The notes: generated by a model not told the origin, from the sequence alone. Positions 52,466 to 61,346 are shown, numbered from the stretch's first letter. The stretch is 64,000 nt of DNA from Streptomyces sp. 1-11 (GCF_007176755.1 NZ_BJTV01000007.1:368303-432302), one strand, 5' to 3'. Program-made: numbers and translations.

Positions 52466-53104
52466 TCAGGGCACTCGCAGGCCGCCCGCAGGCAGGCCCA
52501 GCTCCGTTTCCGTGAGCGTGCGGGCAAGGTCGGTGAGGGGCTTCATGCGTTGGTCGGCGCTGGTGTTGATGTATGCGCTGGCCCCGTCGACAACGGCGAG
52601 GACGCGTACGGCGGCCGCCCACGGATCCGCGCAGCGGAACACCTGCTCCGCCACGCCTCGCGAGATGATGTGTTCGATGCGGTGGCACCAGCGCAGTTCC
52701 TGGCTGACGACCTGCTCGTGGAGCACCGGACGGTAGCGGGACAGGTGCCGCGCGTTCAGCCAGAGCTTGCTGACGTTGTCGAACTCGGCGCCCGAGATCA
52801 GGGTGAAGAAGCGCTGCAGGGCGCTCAGCGGGCCGCCGCCTTCGGGCTCGGCCGCCGCCTCGGGCAGGAGACCCTCCAGCTCCGCCGTGGTGGCGCTGGT
52901 GAACGCCTCGGCCACGAGTTCCTCGACCACCGGGAAGTAGTGGTGGATGAGTCCCGACTGGACTCCGAGGCCGTCGGCGATTCGCTGCCGGGTGACGCAC
53001 TCCAGGCCTTCCTCGAGGCCGACCTGCGCGGCCGCTGCCACGATCTCGCGACGGCGCTCGGCCGCCGATTTGCGGACTTGCTTCCCAGGGCCCCTTGACG
53101 TCAT
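52466..53104 (-). CDS. TetR-family repressor of the permease-dehydrogenase operon
   Basis: A 212-residue TetR protein: the N-terminal HTH KSAAERRREIVAAAAQVGLE followed by VTRQRIADGLGVQSGLIHHYFP (about 12-57), then the helical ligand domain. The ATG at 53104 abuts two 16-bp operators at 53118-53156. It is divergent from the amino-acid permease operon, so it most likely represses both itself and that operon until an amine- or amino-acid-derived inducer appears. Confidence 0.9.
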   Translation of the reverse strand: MTSRGPGKQVRKSAAERRREIVAAAAQVGLEEGLECVTRQRIADGLGVQSGLIHHYFPVVEELVAEAFTSATTAELEGLLPEAAAEPEGGGPLSALQRFFTLISGAEFDNVSKLWLNARHLSRYRPVLHEQVVSQELRWCHRIEHIISRGVAEQVFRCADPWAAAVRVLAVVDGASAYINTSADQRMKPLTDLARTLTETELGLPAGGLRVP

Positions 53105-53114
53105 GGCGGAGATG

Positions 53115-53159
53115 CTATTGGCTGTGCAGCCAAATAACAATTGGCTCCACAGCCAATAG
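53115..53159. promoter_or_regulatory. Nested and tandem TetR operators
   Basis: CTATTGGCTGTG (53115-53126) and CACAGCCAATAG (53148-53159) are perfect 12-base arms. Inside are two 16-bp palindromes, TTGGCTGTGCAGCCAA (53118-53133, seven-base perfect arms) and TTGGCTCCACAGCCAA (53141-53156, six-base arms), starting 23 bp apart. This suits two TetR dimers. They are AT-richer than surroundings and lie directly upstream of the TetR start. Confidence 0.75.
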
Positions 53160-53290
53160 CTGGTCGCCGCCCGTATGGCTGCCGGTTCCTGACAGCCGCG
53201 CAACCGGCAGGAACGGCAAGTCGGCAGCCGACCTCCACCAGGTGAGCGCCGTCGCGGGACGCGCGCCAGTAGCGATGCCAGGAGACGAAC

Positions 53291-54760
53291 GTGGACCACG
53301 ACCGCGCCGATGCCGGCGAGCTGGCTGAATACGGCTACGAACAGGAGCTCAAACGCACCCTGTCCGCGTGGGCCGTGTTCGCACTCGGTTTCGCGACGAT
53401 CTCCCCGGTGGTCGGCATCTACGCCGTCGTGCAGCTCGGGTTCGTCTTCGCCGGCCCCACATGGATCTGGGCGGTCGTCGTCGCCTTCCTGGGTCAGCTG
53501 CTGGTCGCCACGGTCTACGCCGAGCTCTCCTCGCAGTTCCCGATCACCGGCGGCGTCTATCAATGGGTCCGCCGGCTGGGCGGACCACGGCTGGGCTGGC
53601 TCTACCTCGCCTCGGCCGTCGCTTCCCTTACCACCGTGGCCTATCTCGGCGCCGGCTGGCTGCACATGCTCTTCAGCGACTCGGAGCTGTCGACGCCGAC
53701 CCATGTGCTGCTCGGGGTGGTCTTCATCGCCGTGGCGCTGGGCATCAATCTGCTCGGCGTCGACCCGGTCAAGCACTTCCTCAACGCGGGCATCGTCGCC
53801 GAAGGCGTCGCCTCCATCGCCGTCAGCGTGTTCCTGCTGCTCTTCGCACGCCACCACGGCTTCAGCATCCTGTTCGACACCCTGGGCGCGGAGTCCGCCT
53901 CGGGCGGCTCCGTCGTGGCCGGGTTCGTCACGTGCCTGGCCGTGGCCGGCTGGGCCTTCCTGGGGTTCGACGCGACCACGCAGGTCGCCGAGGAGACCGA
54001 GCAGCCGCGGCGCAGCGTGCCCCGGGCCCTGCTGCGCTCCTACATGTTCGTGGCGTTCACGGTGATGCTGACCTCGATCGCGGTGACGTTCGCGCTGCGC
54101 CGCCCGGCGGACACCGTCTCCGGGAAGACCGCGGACCCCGTCTTCGACGCGGTGACGCGGAGTCTCGGCGGCTGGAGCGAGAAGCCGTTCATCGTCGTCG
54201 TCCTGGTCGCGTTCTTCGCCTGCGCCATCTCGATCCAGACCTACATCGGGCGGGCCGTCTACGCCTTCGCGCGGGACCGGCAGCTGCCCTGCTCCGCCCA
54301 GCTCGCCAAGGTCGGGGAACGCCAGATCCCCTGGGTCTCACTCGTCGTGACGGCCGTCCTCGCCGGCCTCGGCCTCCTGCTCGGGCTCAACGGCAACGCG
54401 GCGGCCACACTGATCGCCTTCGGATCGGGGGGTTTCTACTTCATCTTCCTGGCGGTCGCCCTCGTCGCGCTCCTCGCCCGCCTGAGCGGCCGCTGGAACC
54501 CGGCGGCGGGCGACTTCCGCCTGGGCCGAACCGGCCTGGTGATCAACGTCCTCGCCGTGGTGTGGCTGGTGTTCGAGGCGGTCAACATCGCGTGGCCCCG
54601 CGCCGAACTCGCCCCGCCGTCAGGCAACTGGGTCCAGGTCTGGGCCGTGGTGCTGGTCTTCTCCGCGCTGCTCGTCGTCGGCCTGGCCTACGTCGCCGTC
54701 GCCAAACCCCACACCCGGCTCACCCCCGAACCGTCGACCGAAGAAGTTGAGGCTCTCTGA
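53291..54760 (+). CDS. APC-family amino acid permease
   Basis: A 489-residue transporter with about 12 membrane segments. The N-terminus YGYEQELKRTLSAWAVFALG and the first-helix line GFATISPVVGIYAV are typical of APC/AAT permeases, and SSQFPITGGVYQWV carries the conserved substrate-contact helix. The GTG start has CAGGAGACG upstream. Its stop overlaps the next start by one base (TGATG), so permease, alcohol dehydrogenase and aldehyde dehydrogenase form an operon. It probably imports an amino acid, amine or amino alcohol that the two enzymes oxidise. Confidence 0.87.
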   Translation: MDHDRADAGELAEYGYEQELKRTLSAWAVFALGFATISPVVGIYAVVQLGFVFAGPTWIWAVVVAFLGQLLVATVYAELSSQFPITGGVYQWVRRLGGPRLGWLYLASAVASLTTVAYLGAGWLHMLFSDSELSTPTHVLLGVVFIAVALGINLLGVDPVKHFLNAGIVAEGVASIAVSVFLLLFARHHGFSILFDTLGAESASGGSVVAGFVTCLAVAGWAFLGFDATTQVAEETEQPRRSVPRALLRSYMFVAFTVMLTSIAVTFALRRPADTVSGKTADPVFDAVTRSLGGWSEKPFIVVVLVAFFACAISIQTYIGRAVYAFARDRQLPCSAQLAKVGERQIPWVSLVVTAVLAGLGLLLGLNGNAAATLIAFGSGGFYFIFLAVALVALLARLSGRWNPAAGDFRLGRTGLVINVLAVVWLVFEAVNIAWPRAELAPPSGNWVQVWAVVLVFSALLVVGLAYVAVAKPHTRLTPEPSTEEVEAL

Positions 54761-55860
54761 TGTCCGCGCACCTCTCCCCGGCGGTCGCCTACGACCCCGT
54801 CGCAGGACTGCACATCCGCCGGATCTCCCACCGGCCCGCCGGACCGGGCGAGGTCGAGATCGACGTCCGCGCCGCCGGGGTGTGCCACTCCGATCTCCAC
54901 ATCCTGACGGGCCACTGGCCCAGCGACCGCCCCCTCGTACTGGGCCACGAGGCCGCCGGTGTGGTCACGAACGTGGGCGAAGGCGTCAGCGCCGTGCGCC
55001 CGGGCGACCATGTCGTCCTCTCCTGGTTCGCGCCCTGCCGCCGCTGCCGCAAGTGCCTGGCCGGCATGGCCTGGCTGTGCACCGGCACCCAGGCCGTGGC
55101 GAACACCCTGCCCGACGGCACGACACCCATCACCGACGCCCACGGTAAGGAGGTCTGGCCCTACCTGGGGCTCGGCGCGTTCACGAGCCGGGTCGTCGTT
55201 CCCGAATCGGCCGCGGTCAAGGTCCCCGAGGAACTGCCCTTCGGCGTCGGAGCCCTCCTGGGCTGCTCCATCTCCACGGGCATCGGCGCGGTCATGAACA
55301 CCGCCGGGGTGCGGCCCGGTGAGTCCGCGGTAGTCGTCGGCGCCGGAGGAGTGGGCCTGTCCGTGGTGATGGGCCTGCGTCTGGTGGGGGCCGACCCCAT
55401 CGTTGCCGTCGACCTCTCGCCCGAGCGCCTGGCCGCCGCCGAACGCTTCGGGGCGACCCACACCCTGGACGCCGCCACCACCGACGTGGCCCCCTGGTGC
55501 CAGAAGGAACTCGGCGGGGCCGACTACGCCTTCGAGGCCATCGGCAGCCCCAAGGTCATCGAAACCCTCCCGGCCATGCTCACCTCCGGCGGCGCGGCCG
55601 TCCTGGTCGGCATGGCCCCCGCCGACGCGACGGGCGCGTTCGACCTCTTCGACCTCGCCGACCAGGGCAAGCGCATCCTCGGCTGCAACTACGGCTCCAG
55701 CGTCGGCGCGATCGACATCCCGAAGCTGGCCCGCCTCCACCTGGCCGGCAGGCTGCCACTGGACGAGCTGATCGGCAACGTCCGCCCGCTCGACGAAGCG
55801 GCCGCCGCCTTCGAGGACCTCAGGTCCGCCGTCGGCGCCCGCACCGTCCTCGAACCGTAG
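54760..55860 (+). CDS. Zinc-dependent alcohol dehydrogenase
   Basis: A 366-residue MDR-family dehydrogenase. GVCHSDLHILTG and GHEAAGVV carry catalytic zinc ligands, CRRCRKCLAGMAWLC is the four-Cys structural zinc loop, and VVVGAGGVGLSVV is the NAD(P)-binding motif. The length fits class III-like/aryl-alcohol dehydrogenases. It is translated right after the permease. It should oxidise the imported alcohol to an aldehyde for the downstream aldehyde dehydrogenase. The last codons and stop are part of a 28-bp unit repeated after the gene. Confidence 0.9.
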   Translation: MSAHLSPAVAYDPVAGLHIRRISHRPAGPGEVEIDVRAAGVCHSDLHILTGHWPSDRPLVLGHEAAGVVTNVGEGVSAVRPGDHVVLSWFAPCRRCRKCLAGMAWLCTGTQAVANTLPDGTTPITDAHGKEVWPYLGLGAFTSRVVVPESAAVKVPEELPFGVGALLGCSISTGIGAVMNTAGVRPGESAVVVGAGGVGLSVVMGLRLVGADPIVAVDLSPERLAAAERFGATHTLDAATTDVAPWCQKELGGADYAFEAIGSPKVIETLPAMLTSGGAAVLVGMAPADATGAFDLFDLADQGKRILGCNYGSSVGAIDIPKLARLHLAGRLPLDELIGNVRPLDEAAAAFEDLRSAVGARTVLEP

Positions 55861-55925
55861 GACTCCGCGGCCCGTCCTCGAACCGTAGGACTCCGCGGCC
55901 CACCCTCGAACCGTAGGACTCCGCG
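55848..55925 (+). repeat. 28-bp tandem repeat, 2.8 copies
   Basis: Units start at 55848, 55876 and 55904, each beginning CCTCGAACCGTAGGACTCCG. The first unit contains the dehydrogenase's last codons (LEP) and stop; the next two duplicate that end in non-coding DNA. Copies are nearly identical, so the expansion is recent. It lies in the gap between the alcohol and aldehyde dehydrogenase genes. Confidence 0.9.
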
Positions 55926-56002
55926 ACGACTGCCTCGCGCGCACCTGGATGCGAGGCCCGCTCGCCCCCCTGCCCACGCTCCCCGAACCATCTGGAGACA
56001 CG

Positions 56003-57337
56003 ATGTACGCCGTCACCGATCCGTCCACCGGCACGACCACCCAGACCTACCCGACCGCCACCGACGCCGAGGTGCTCGCGGCGGTCGACGCCGCCCACAC
56101 GGCCACCGCCTGGGGACGGAGCACCACCGTGGCCGAGCGTGCCGCGCTCCTGCGCCGGCTCGGGGACCTGCACGCCGAGCACCGCGCCGAACTGGCGGCC
56201 GGCATCGTGCGCGAGATGGGCAAACCGCTCGACGAAGCGGAGGGCGAGATCGACTTCTGCGTCGACATCTACCACTACTACGCCGACCACGCCGAGGAGT
56301 TCCTCGCCGACGAGGAGCTCCCCGTCACCTCAGGCCCCGGCCGCGCCGTCATCCGGCGCGGCCCGGTGGGCGTCCTGCTCGGCATCATGCCGTGGAACTT
56401 CCCCGCCTACCAGGTCGCCCGGTTCGCCGCCCCGAACCTCGCCCTGGGCAACACCATCGTCCTCAAGCACGCCCCGCAGTGCCCGGCCACCGCGGCCCTG
56501 CTCGAGCGACTGGTCGCCGAGGCCGGCTTCCCCGCCGGCGCCTACGTCAACGTGTACGCCACCAATGAGCAGATCGCCGACGTCATCGCCGACCCGCGTG
56601 TCCACGGCGTGTCCCTCACCGGCTCGGAGCGGGCCGGCGCCGCCGTCGCCGAGATCGCCGGGCGGCACCTGAAGAAGGTCGTCCTAGAGCTCGGCGGCTC
56701 CGACCCGTTCATCGTGCTGTCCACCGACGACCTGGACTCCGTGGTGGACGCGGCCGTGTCCGCTCGCCTCGACAACACCGGCCAGGCCTGCAACGCCGCC
56801 AAGCGGTTCATCGTCGTCTCCGATCTTTACGACGCGTTCGTGGAGACCTTCACCGCCGCACTCCTCGCCCGTCAGTCCGGGGCTCCCTTGTCCTCGGTCG
56901 CTGCGGCCGACACCCTCGAGCGCCAGGTGGCCGCCGCCGTCGCGGAAGGCGCGACCCTACACAGCCAGGGCGAACGCAGCGGCGCCCACTTCCCGGCCGG
57001 AGTCCTCACCGGTCTCACCACCGAGCAGGCCACGGCGCGCCAGGAACTCTTCGGCCCGGTCGCCATGGTGTTCCGGGCGGCCGACGAGGAAGACGCGCTG
57101 CGGATCGCCAACGACACCCCGTACGGTCTCGGCTCGTACGTCTTCACCACGGACCCCGCACAGGCCGCCCGCGTCGCCGACGGCATCGAGGCCGGCATGG
57201 TGTTCGTCAACGGCGTCGGCGCCGAGGGCGCCGAGCTGCCCTTCGGCGGCATCAAGCGCTCCGGCTTCGGCCGCGAGCTGGGCCGCCCGGGCATCGAGGA
57301 GTTCGTCAACAAGAAGCTCATCCGCACGGTCGCGTAG
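56003..57337 (+). CDS. NAD(P)-dependent aldehyde dehydrogenase
   Basis: A 444-residue aldehyde dehydrogenase. MPWNFPAYQV is the cofactor-side motif, LTGSERAG the dinucleotide loop, the general base Glu229 lies in LELGGSDP and the nucleophile Cys263 in DNTGQACNAAKRF. GQAC and ELGGSDP resemble succinate-semialdehyde dehydrogenases. It is slightly short: about 10-15 residues seem missing before LSSVAAADTLERQ. The ATG at 56003 has TCTGGAGACA upstream. As the last gene of the permease-dehydrogenase operon it should convert the aldehyde to an acid. Confidence 0.9.
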   Translation: MYAVTDPSTGTTTQTYPTATDAEVLAAVDAAHTATAWGRSTTVAERAALLRRLGDLHAEHRAELAAGIVREMGKPLDEAEGEIDFCVDIYHYYADHAEEFLADEELPVTSGPGRAVIRRGPVGVLLGIMPWNFPAYQVARFAAPNLALGNTIVLKHAPQCPATAALLERLVAEAGFPAGAYVNVYATNEQIADVIADPRVHGVSLTGSERAGAAVAEIAGRHLKKVVLELGGSDPFIVLSTDDLDSVVDAAVSARLDNTGQACNAAKRFIVVSDLYDAFVETFTAALLARQSGAPLSSVAAADTLERQVAAAVAEGATLHSQGERSGAHFPAGVLTGLTTEQATARQELFGPVAMVFRAADEEDALRIANDTPYGLGSYVFTTDPAQAARVADGIEAGMVFVNGVGAEGAELPFGGIKRSGFGRELGRPGIEEFVNKKLIRTVA

Positions 57338-57485
57338 GCAGCAGTGGGCCTCGGGGCCGCGGTCGGACAGCCCAGCCAATGCTGTGGCCGCCTCCTCGGT
57401 CCCGAGCTTCTCGTACGCCGCGGCCGCACCGGCGAGCGTGGCGAGGGGTGCCTAGGCGTGCACGAGCCAGGGCCGGCTGCCGCGA

Positions 57486-58358
57486 CTACGTCGACAGGTG
57501 CTGCCGGAAGAAGGCGGCCGCCTCCCTGCCGACCCACACGCGGGCAGTCGGGTCGGCAGGTTTCGGGGCGAAGAAGTCGTCGTGGCGGACAGCGGGGCCG
57601 GCCGAGGCGCCGCTGGCGGTGGGTGTGTGCTCCAGGTACGGCCTGGTGTCGACGTCGTACGGGTTGACGGTGTCCGCTCCACCCCAGCGGATACCGACAG
57701 GCACCCGCACGGTCGCCAGGCTTTCCGGCGTCACGAGACCGCCTGCTCCGGGCGCTACTTGGAAGACCGCCCGTACTCGGGGATCCGAGAGGTCTGCCGC
57801 TGCGGCATCCAGCGCACGCGGTGACCACTCGTCCAGTGGACGCTTCTTCCGCAGCGCTTCCAGCGCGCCGGGGAATTCCGGGATCTCCGGCAGCGGGATC
57901 GTTCCGCTCAGTACAGCCCACAGGATCCGCGGATCGATACGGGCCCCCGCAAGGGCAGCCGCCGTGTAACCGCCGAGGGAAAACCCCGTCACACCGACCG
58001 GGCCCAAGAGCTGTTCCCGGGCGAGTGCATCGAGGGCGAAGGAGACGTCCCGGGGCCGTTCCCAGATGTGGAGGAAGCCCTCAGGCTCGTAGCCGTCGAC
58101 GAAGTTGTTGCCGTGGTGATCAAGAGCAACGACCCGGAAACCGGCCTCGTGCAGTGGCCTTACCAGCCACTCCATGCTGCTGCCCGAACCTCCGGTGCCG
58201 TGCGAGACGACCACCAGCGGAGCGGGCGCGGTCCGGGGGCGGTCCGGGTCCCACAGGTAGAGCCGGACAGGGCGCGGGCGAGTCGGATCCCGCAGGTCAC
58301 GCCGGGACTCGTCGTGCAGGACACGTATCAGTGGCTGGCCCTGTCCGGAGATCGTCAT
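57486..58358 (-). CDS. Alpha/beta hydrolase, PAF-acetylhydrolase/dienelactone-like
   Basis: A 290-residue alpha/beta hydrolase: oxyanion motif VVVSHGTGGSGSS, nucleophile Ser in VTGFSLGGYTAAAL, acid region VGIRWGGADTVNP and base His in RHDDFFAPKP. The GFSLGG elbow and late AlaLeu-rich lid fit predicted dienelactone or PAF-acetylhydrolase-like hydrolases. No signal peptide. Between it and the aldehyde dehydrogenase, about 57340-57440 read leftwards has a coding-like scrap (TLAGAAAAYEKLGTEEAATA) that I cannot name. Confidence 0.82.
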   Translation of the reverse strand: MTISGQGQPLIRVLHDESRRDLRDPTRPRPVRLYLWDPDRPRTAPAPLVVVSHGTGGSGSSMEWLVRPLHEAGFRVVALDHHGNNFVDGYEPEGFLHIWERPRDVSFALDALAREQLLGPVGVTGFSLGGYTAAALAGARIDPRILWAVLSGTIPLPEIPEFPGALEALRKKRPLDEWSPRALDAAAADLSDPRVRAVFQVAPGAGGLVTPESLATVRVPVGIRWGGADTVNPYDVDTRPYLEHTPTASGASAGPAVRHDDFFAPKPADPTARVWVGREAAAFFRQHLST

Positions 58359-59014
58359 GGCGACATCGTAGGGAGGTCACCGGAAGACGGTCGGCGTCGG
58401 CTGGTGGGCGGGGGAGCGCGGCCGTCTGGGCGGGAAGGAAACGCCCACGGCGGACGGCTGGTCAGCAGCCATGCTCAGCCTGGAGATGGTGTAGGCCCGG
58501 GTCTTCGACGATGAAGTGCGGTCGCTGGCAATGGAGTTGCGCTCCATTGCGGGCGAGTGTGTGGGATCACGACGCGGTAGCCCGCGTGCTTCCGACTTTG
58601 TACTGAGCCTGGGCGGAGGTGAGCGGGGTGGCTGGCAACGTTTCCTTGTGCTGATGGGGTGCGCTGTCGTGGGGGTGGCTGGGTGGGCTGCTGGCTGGCC
58701 TGGGGGTCGGGGTGGCTGTCGGTGGGTCGGTGGGGGGTGTGGGTGTGTAGCACGGGGTGGGGGGTGGGGTGGGGTGCGACGCGCGGGGGTGGTGGGGTGA
58801 GGTGGGGTCGGGATGTCACCCGGAGAGGCTAATAGTACGTCAATCTGCTTTTTGGGGGTGGGGATGTGATGTGGTGTCAGGTGGGGGTTGGGGGGTGGAA
58901 ATTCCCCTGTTCGGGGGTCTGTGGCGGGTGCTTGGACATGCCCGGTTTTCGGGGTTTGGGTACGTTCTTGGTGGGCCGGCTGAGGGGTCGGCATCTGCGA
59001 CAGGAGATAGTGAG
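58359..59014. other. 656-bp G-rich intergenic region
   Basis: No gene is recognisable. From about 58640 the + strand becomes extremely G-rich, with runs such as GGGGTGGGGGGTGGGG at about 58760-58800 that could form G-quadruplexes. The promoter of the Gly/Asn-rich protein gene must lie in the last part. Confidence 0.5.
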
Positions 59015-59653
59015 ATGAAGCTTCGTTCGACCGTGGTCACGGCTGCTGTGTCGGCTGCCGCAGCGTTGGCCGCGACTGGGATGACCTACGCTTCGGCTGC
59101 GTCTGCTGCGGCGCCTCAGGAGGCTCCGGCCGTGGTTGCCGCTGCTACCGGTGGCGGCAACGGCGGTAACAACAACGGCGGCGGCAACAACAACGGCGGT
59201 AACAACAACAACGGTGGCGGTAACAACAACGGTGGTGGCAACAACCACGGTGGTGGTTACAACAACGGTGGCGGTAAGGGTAACGAGGGCCGGGGTGACG
59301 AGGGCCGGGGTGATGAGGGCCGGGGTGGTAACGACCGGGACGAGGACAACGAGGACCGGGGTGAGGAGGGGGGTCGTATCCAGATCAACGAGCGGTCCTA
59401 CTCCGCCCATGCCGGTGACTGCATCACGGTGGTCAGCGGTCTGGGTGCGAAGACCCTGAACATCCGCAACGAGAGCCGTAAGACGGTCGAGGTCTTCCGT
59501 GGGGCCGTCTGTGACAACGGTGCGCCTATCGCCACCGTGGGACGCCACAGCTCCGCCTACGGGGTGCGTCCGGGCTGCGTCGAGGGCGTCGAGGTCGAGG
59601 ACGGTGTGCTGGCGAGCTTCCGGGTGGTCAAGCGTCACCACGACGAGTACTAG
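59015..59653 (+). CDS. Secreted Gly/Asn-rich repeat protein
   Basis: A 212-residue secreted protein. The signal peptide is about 1-33 (KLRSTVVTAAVSAAAALAAT, cleavage after ASA). Next come ~45 residues of GGGNNN-type repeats, then charged RGDEGRGDEGRGGNDRDEDN repeats, and then a ~90-residue folded domain with three Cys (DCITVV, AVCDNG and PGCVEG). The repeats are low complexity and also repetitive in DNA, so slippage is likely. CAGGAGATAG precedes the ATG. A cell-surface or spore-surface role is possible. I do not recognise the C-terminal domain. Confidence 0.82.
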   Translation: MKLRSTVVTAAVSAAAALAATGMTYASAASAAAPQEAPAVVAAATGGGNGGNNNGGGNNNGGNNNNGGGNNNGGGNNHGGGYNNGGGKGNEGRGDEGRGDEGRGGNDRDEDNEDRGEEGGRIQINERSYSAHAGDCITVVSGLGAKTLNIRNESRKTVEVFRGAVCDNGAPIATVGRHSSAYGVRPGCVEGVEVEDGVLASFRVVKRHHDEY

Positions 59654-59681
59654 TCCGCGGCCGACTGTGTGACCTGTGGAG

Positions 59682-59708
59682 CCCCGGCCCGCCGGAATCG
59701 GGCCGGGG
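59682..59708 (+). terminator. Hairpin terminator after the Gly/Asn-rich protein
   Basis: CCCCGGCCCG (59682-59691) and CGGGCCGGGG (59699-59708) are perfect 10-base arms with a seven-base loop, 29 bp after the stop, followed by TTCC. Confidence 0.85.
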
Positions 59709-60479
59709 TTCCAGTGTGACGCAGGTGCGGGGCGGCCACGCCCCGCGCAGTCGTTTTCCCGGGTGCCGCCGGGTGCCGGGTGCCGGGTGGCGCCGCGGGG
59801 TGTGGGGTGTGGGGTGCGGGGCGTATGACGTCCGGTGTCGTGGCCGATACCGGTATGTCGGTAACCGGTGTGCGCAGCCCACAGTGGTACCCGAGGCGGA
59901 GAAACCACAGCCGCTTCCCCTGTGAGTCCGCAACCCGGTCCGGCGCTCGGCCGTCGGCACCGCCCCCAGCATGTCCGTCCCCGGCGGGCGGCGGGGCGGG
60001 CGTACGCGTGCTGCACGGTGCACACCCGCAGTGATCCCGCTCGGTCGTGCGGGCCGCTTTTCTTGTCCGCCGTCCGCCGTCCGCCGTCCGTCGTCCGCCG
60101 CCTGCCGTCCGCTGCCCGCTGTCTGCCGCTCGCTGTCTGTCGTCTGCTGGCAGGGGGTGCGCAGGCCGGGGGTCGGGCCTTCTTGTGTGTGGTGGGGGAG
60201 GGGTGGCTGCGGTCGGCCGGGGTCGTGGTGCGGGTCGGGTGCTGGTGCGGGTGACCTCGTTGTGCGCCGTTTCGGGGGGCTTGTAGGGCGGGAGCTGGTT
60301 CGTGCAGGGGCCGGGCCGGGGGTGGGGTCGGTGCGGTGGTTGGGGGTGTGGGTGTGGGTGTGGGGTGGTGTCACTCGGATGGTCTATGTGTTTGCGGTTC
60401 GGGTGTGCGGTGTTCGCCTGTTCGGGTCATGGTGGAAGCGGACCGACAATCGCTGCGTCCTTCCCGTGAGGGAGGCGTC
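59709..60479. other. 771-bp low-complexity intergenic region
   Basis: Contains degenerate short repeats, among them GGGTGCCG units at about 59759-59800, CCGTCCG units at about 60068-60115 and GTGGGG-rich DNA from 60180. No frame has protein character. The promoter of the 48-residue gene must be near the right end. Confidence 0.5.
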
Positions 60480-60626
60480 ATGTTCGTGTTCGCCTTGTTC
60501 GTCCCGGTTGTGCTCATGCTCATGATGTTCGCGTTGGATGCGTTCGAGGATTTTTTGTTTCCTCCGCCGTCTTCTCCTCCTGATCCGGTGCCGGAGCAGC
60601 TCGAGGAGCCGTCCGTGACCGAGTGA
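60480..60626 (+). CDS. Small single-span membrane protein
   Basis: A 48-residue protein: one hydrophobic segment, MFVFALFVPVVLMLMMFALD, followed by AFEDFLFPPPSSPPDP and an acidic tail. GGGAGG lies close to the ATG. I recall the same short sequence type (a membrane span, then F.FLFPPP) in many Streptomyces genomes, always unnamed. Function unknown. No operon partner. Confidence 0.75.
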   Translation: MFVFALFVPVVLMLMMFALDAFEDFLFPPPSSPPDPVPEQLEEPSVTE

Positions 60627-60890
60627 GGCCTATGTCCGTGGTCGCGGTCCGAGTGAGGCCTGTGCGTGTCCGGCCCGGCCCTGGGCCGGTCCGGTCCCGC
60701 TCAAGCCCTGCAGGACCGGGATTGTCCGGTACGCGCGCCGAGGCGGCATCGGACACCACAGCCGTGCCTGCACCTCGCCGGGGTGCCGGGGCTGCCTGCT
60801 GGGGGCCGGTGGTTGTCGGTGTGTCAGGGGGTGTCAGGGGGTGTTGGCATGGTTGGTGTTGTGACCGGCAGGTAAGTGGGCCGGGAATGG

Positions 60891-60988
60891 GGAGAGGTGC
60901 CCGGAGTGGTTGATCGGGGGTCCAGTGGGTTCGCCTCACGGTCGGGCCCCTTCGGGGGTCTGCGCGGGTTTGAATCCTGCTGTCTCCG
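60891..60988 (+). tRNA. Class II tRNA-like sequence, probably a pseudogene
   Basis: Seen: acceptor-like GGAGAGG (60891-60897) against TGTCTCC (60981-60987) with one mismatch and one wobble; D-stem CCCG/CGGG (60900-60903, 60915-60918) with a GTGGTTGA loop; a long variable arm GGCCCC-TTCG-GGGGTC (60945-60960); and a perfect T-arm GCGGG-TTTGAAT-CCTGC. The anticodon arm is poor: only GTGG/TCAC (60925-60928, 60936-60939) around GTTCGCC, six extra bases before it, and a would-be TCG anticodon, unlike Ser or Leu. No encoded CCA. Most likely a decayed Ser-type tRNA; an unusual functional one cannot be excluded. Confidence 0.35.
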
Positions 60989-61346
60989 CTTCGGGTTCGT
61001 GTGGGAGCCGGTATGTCGGCTTTCCGGATGTGCGGGGCGGCCGGCGGGGTGCTGCCCGGCTTTTCTTGCCGGGTGGCCTGGTCTTTCTTGCCGGGGCTGG
61101 TGGGGGCGGGTGTGTTCACGGGTGCCTTGGGGGGTGTGAGGGCTGTGTGAGGCCGGTGCAGCGGGAGTCGTCCGTTGGGTGTTGTGGGACTGCGGGAGCC
61201 GGTCTGGCCCTGGGGTTGTCCGGTCCGGGCTTTGGGATGTGTGGTCCGGTCAGTTTCAGGGTTGGTTGCGTCACCGGGGGAGCGGCGTCGTGGCGGTGGC
61301 GGTGGCGGTGGTGGTGGGGGGAGGGGGGCGGGGTTTGGTTGGGGGT
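60989..61346. other. 358-bp G-rich intergenic region
   Basis: G/T-rich on the + strand, with GGTGGC repeats at about 61293-61320 and a long G tract to 61335. No gene seen. Confidence 0.45.

Noticed and set aside
55848..55925. 28-bp repeats as a CRISPR array
   Set aside because: Units are directly adjacent with no spacers, include coding sequence and have no cas genes nearby.
60891..60988. Selenocysteine tRNA (selC)
   Set aside because: The length is similar, but the acceptor is 7 bp with a mismatch, the D-stem is only 4 bp and the anticodon is not TCA.
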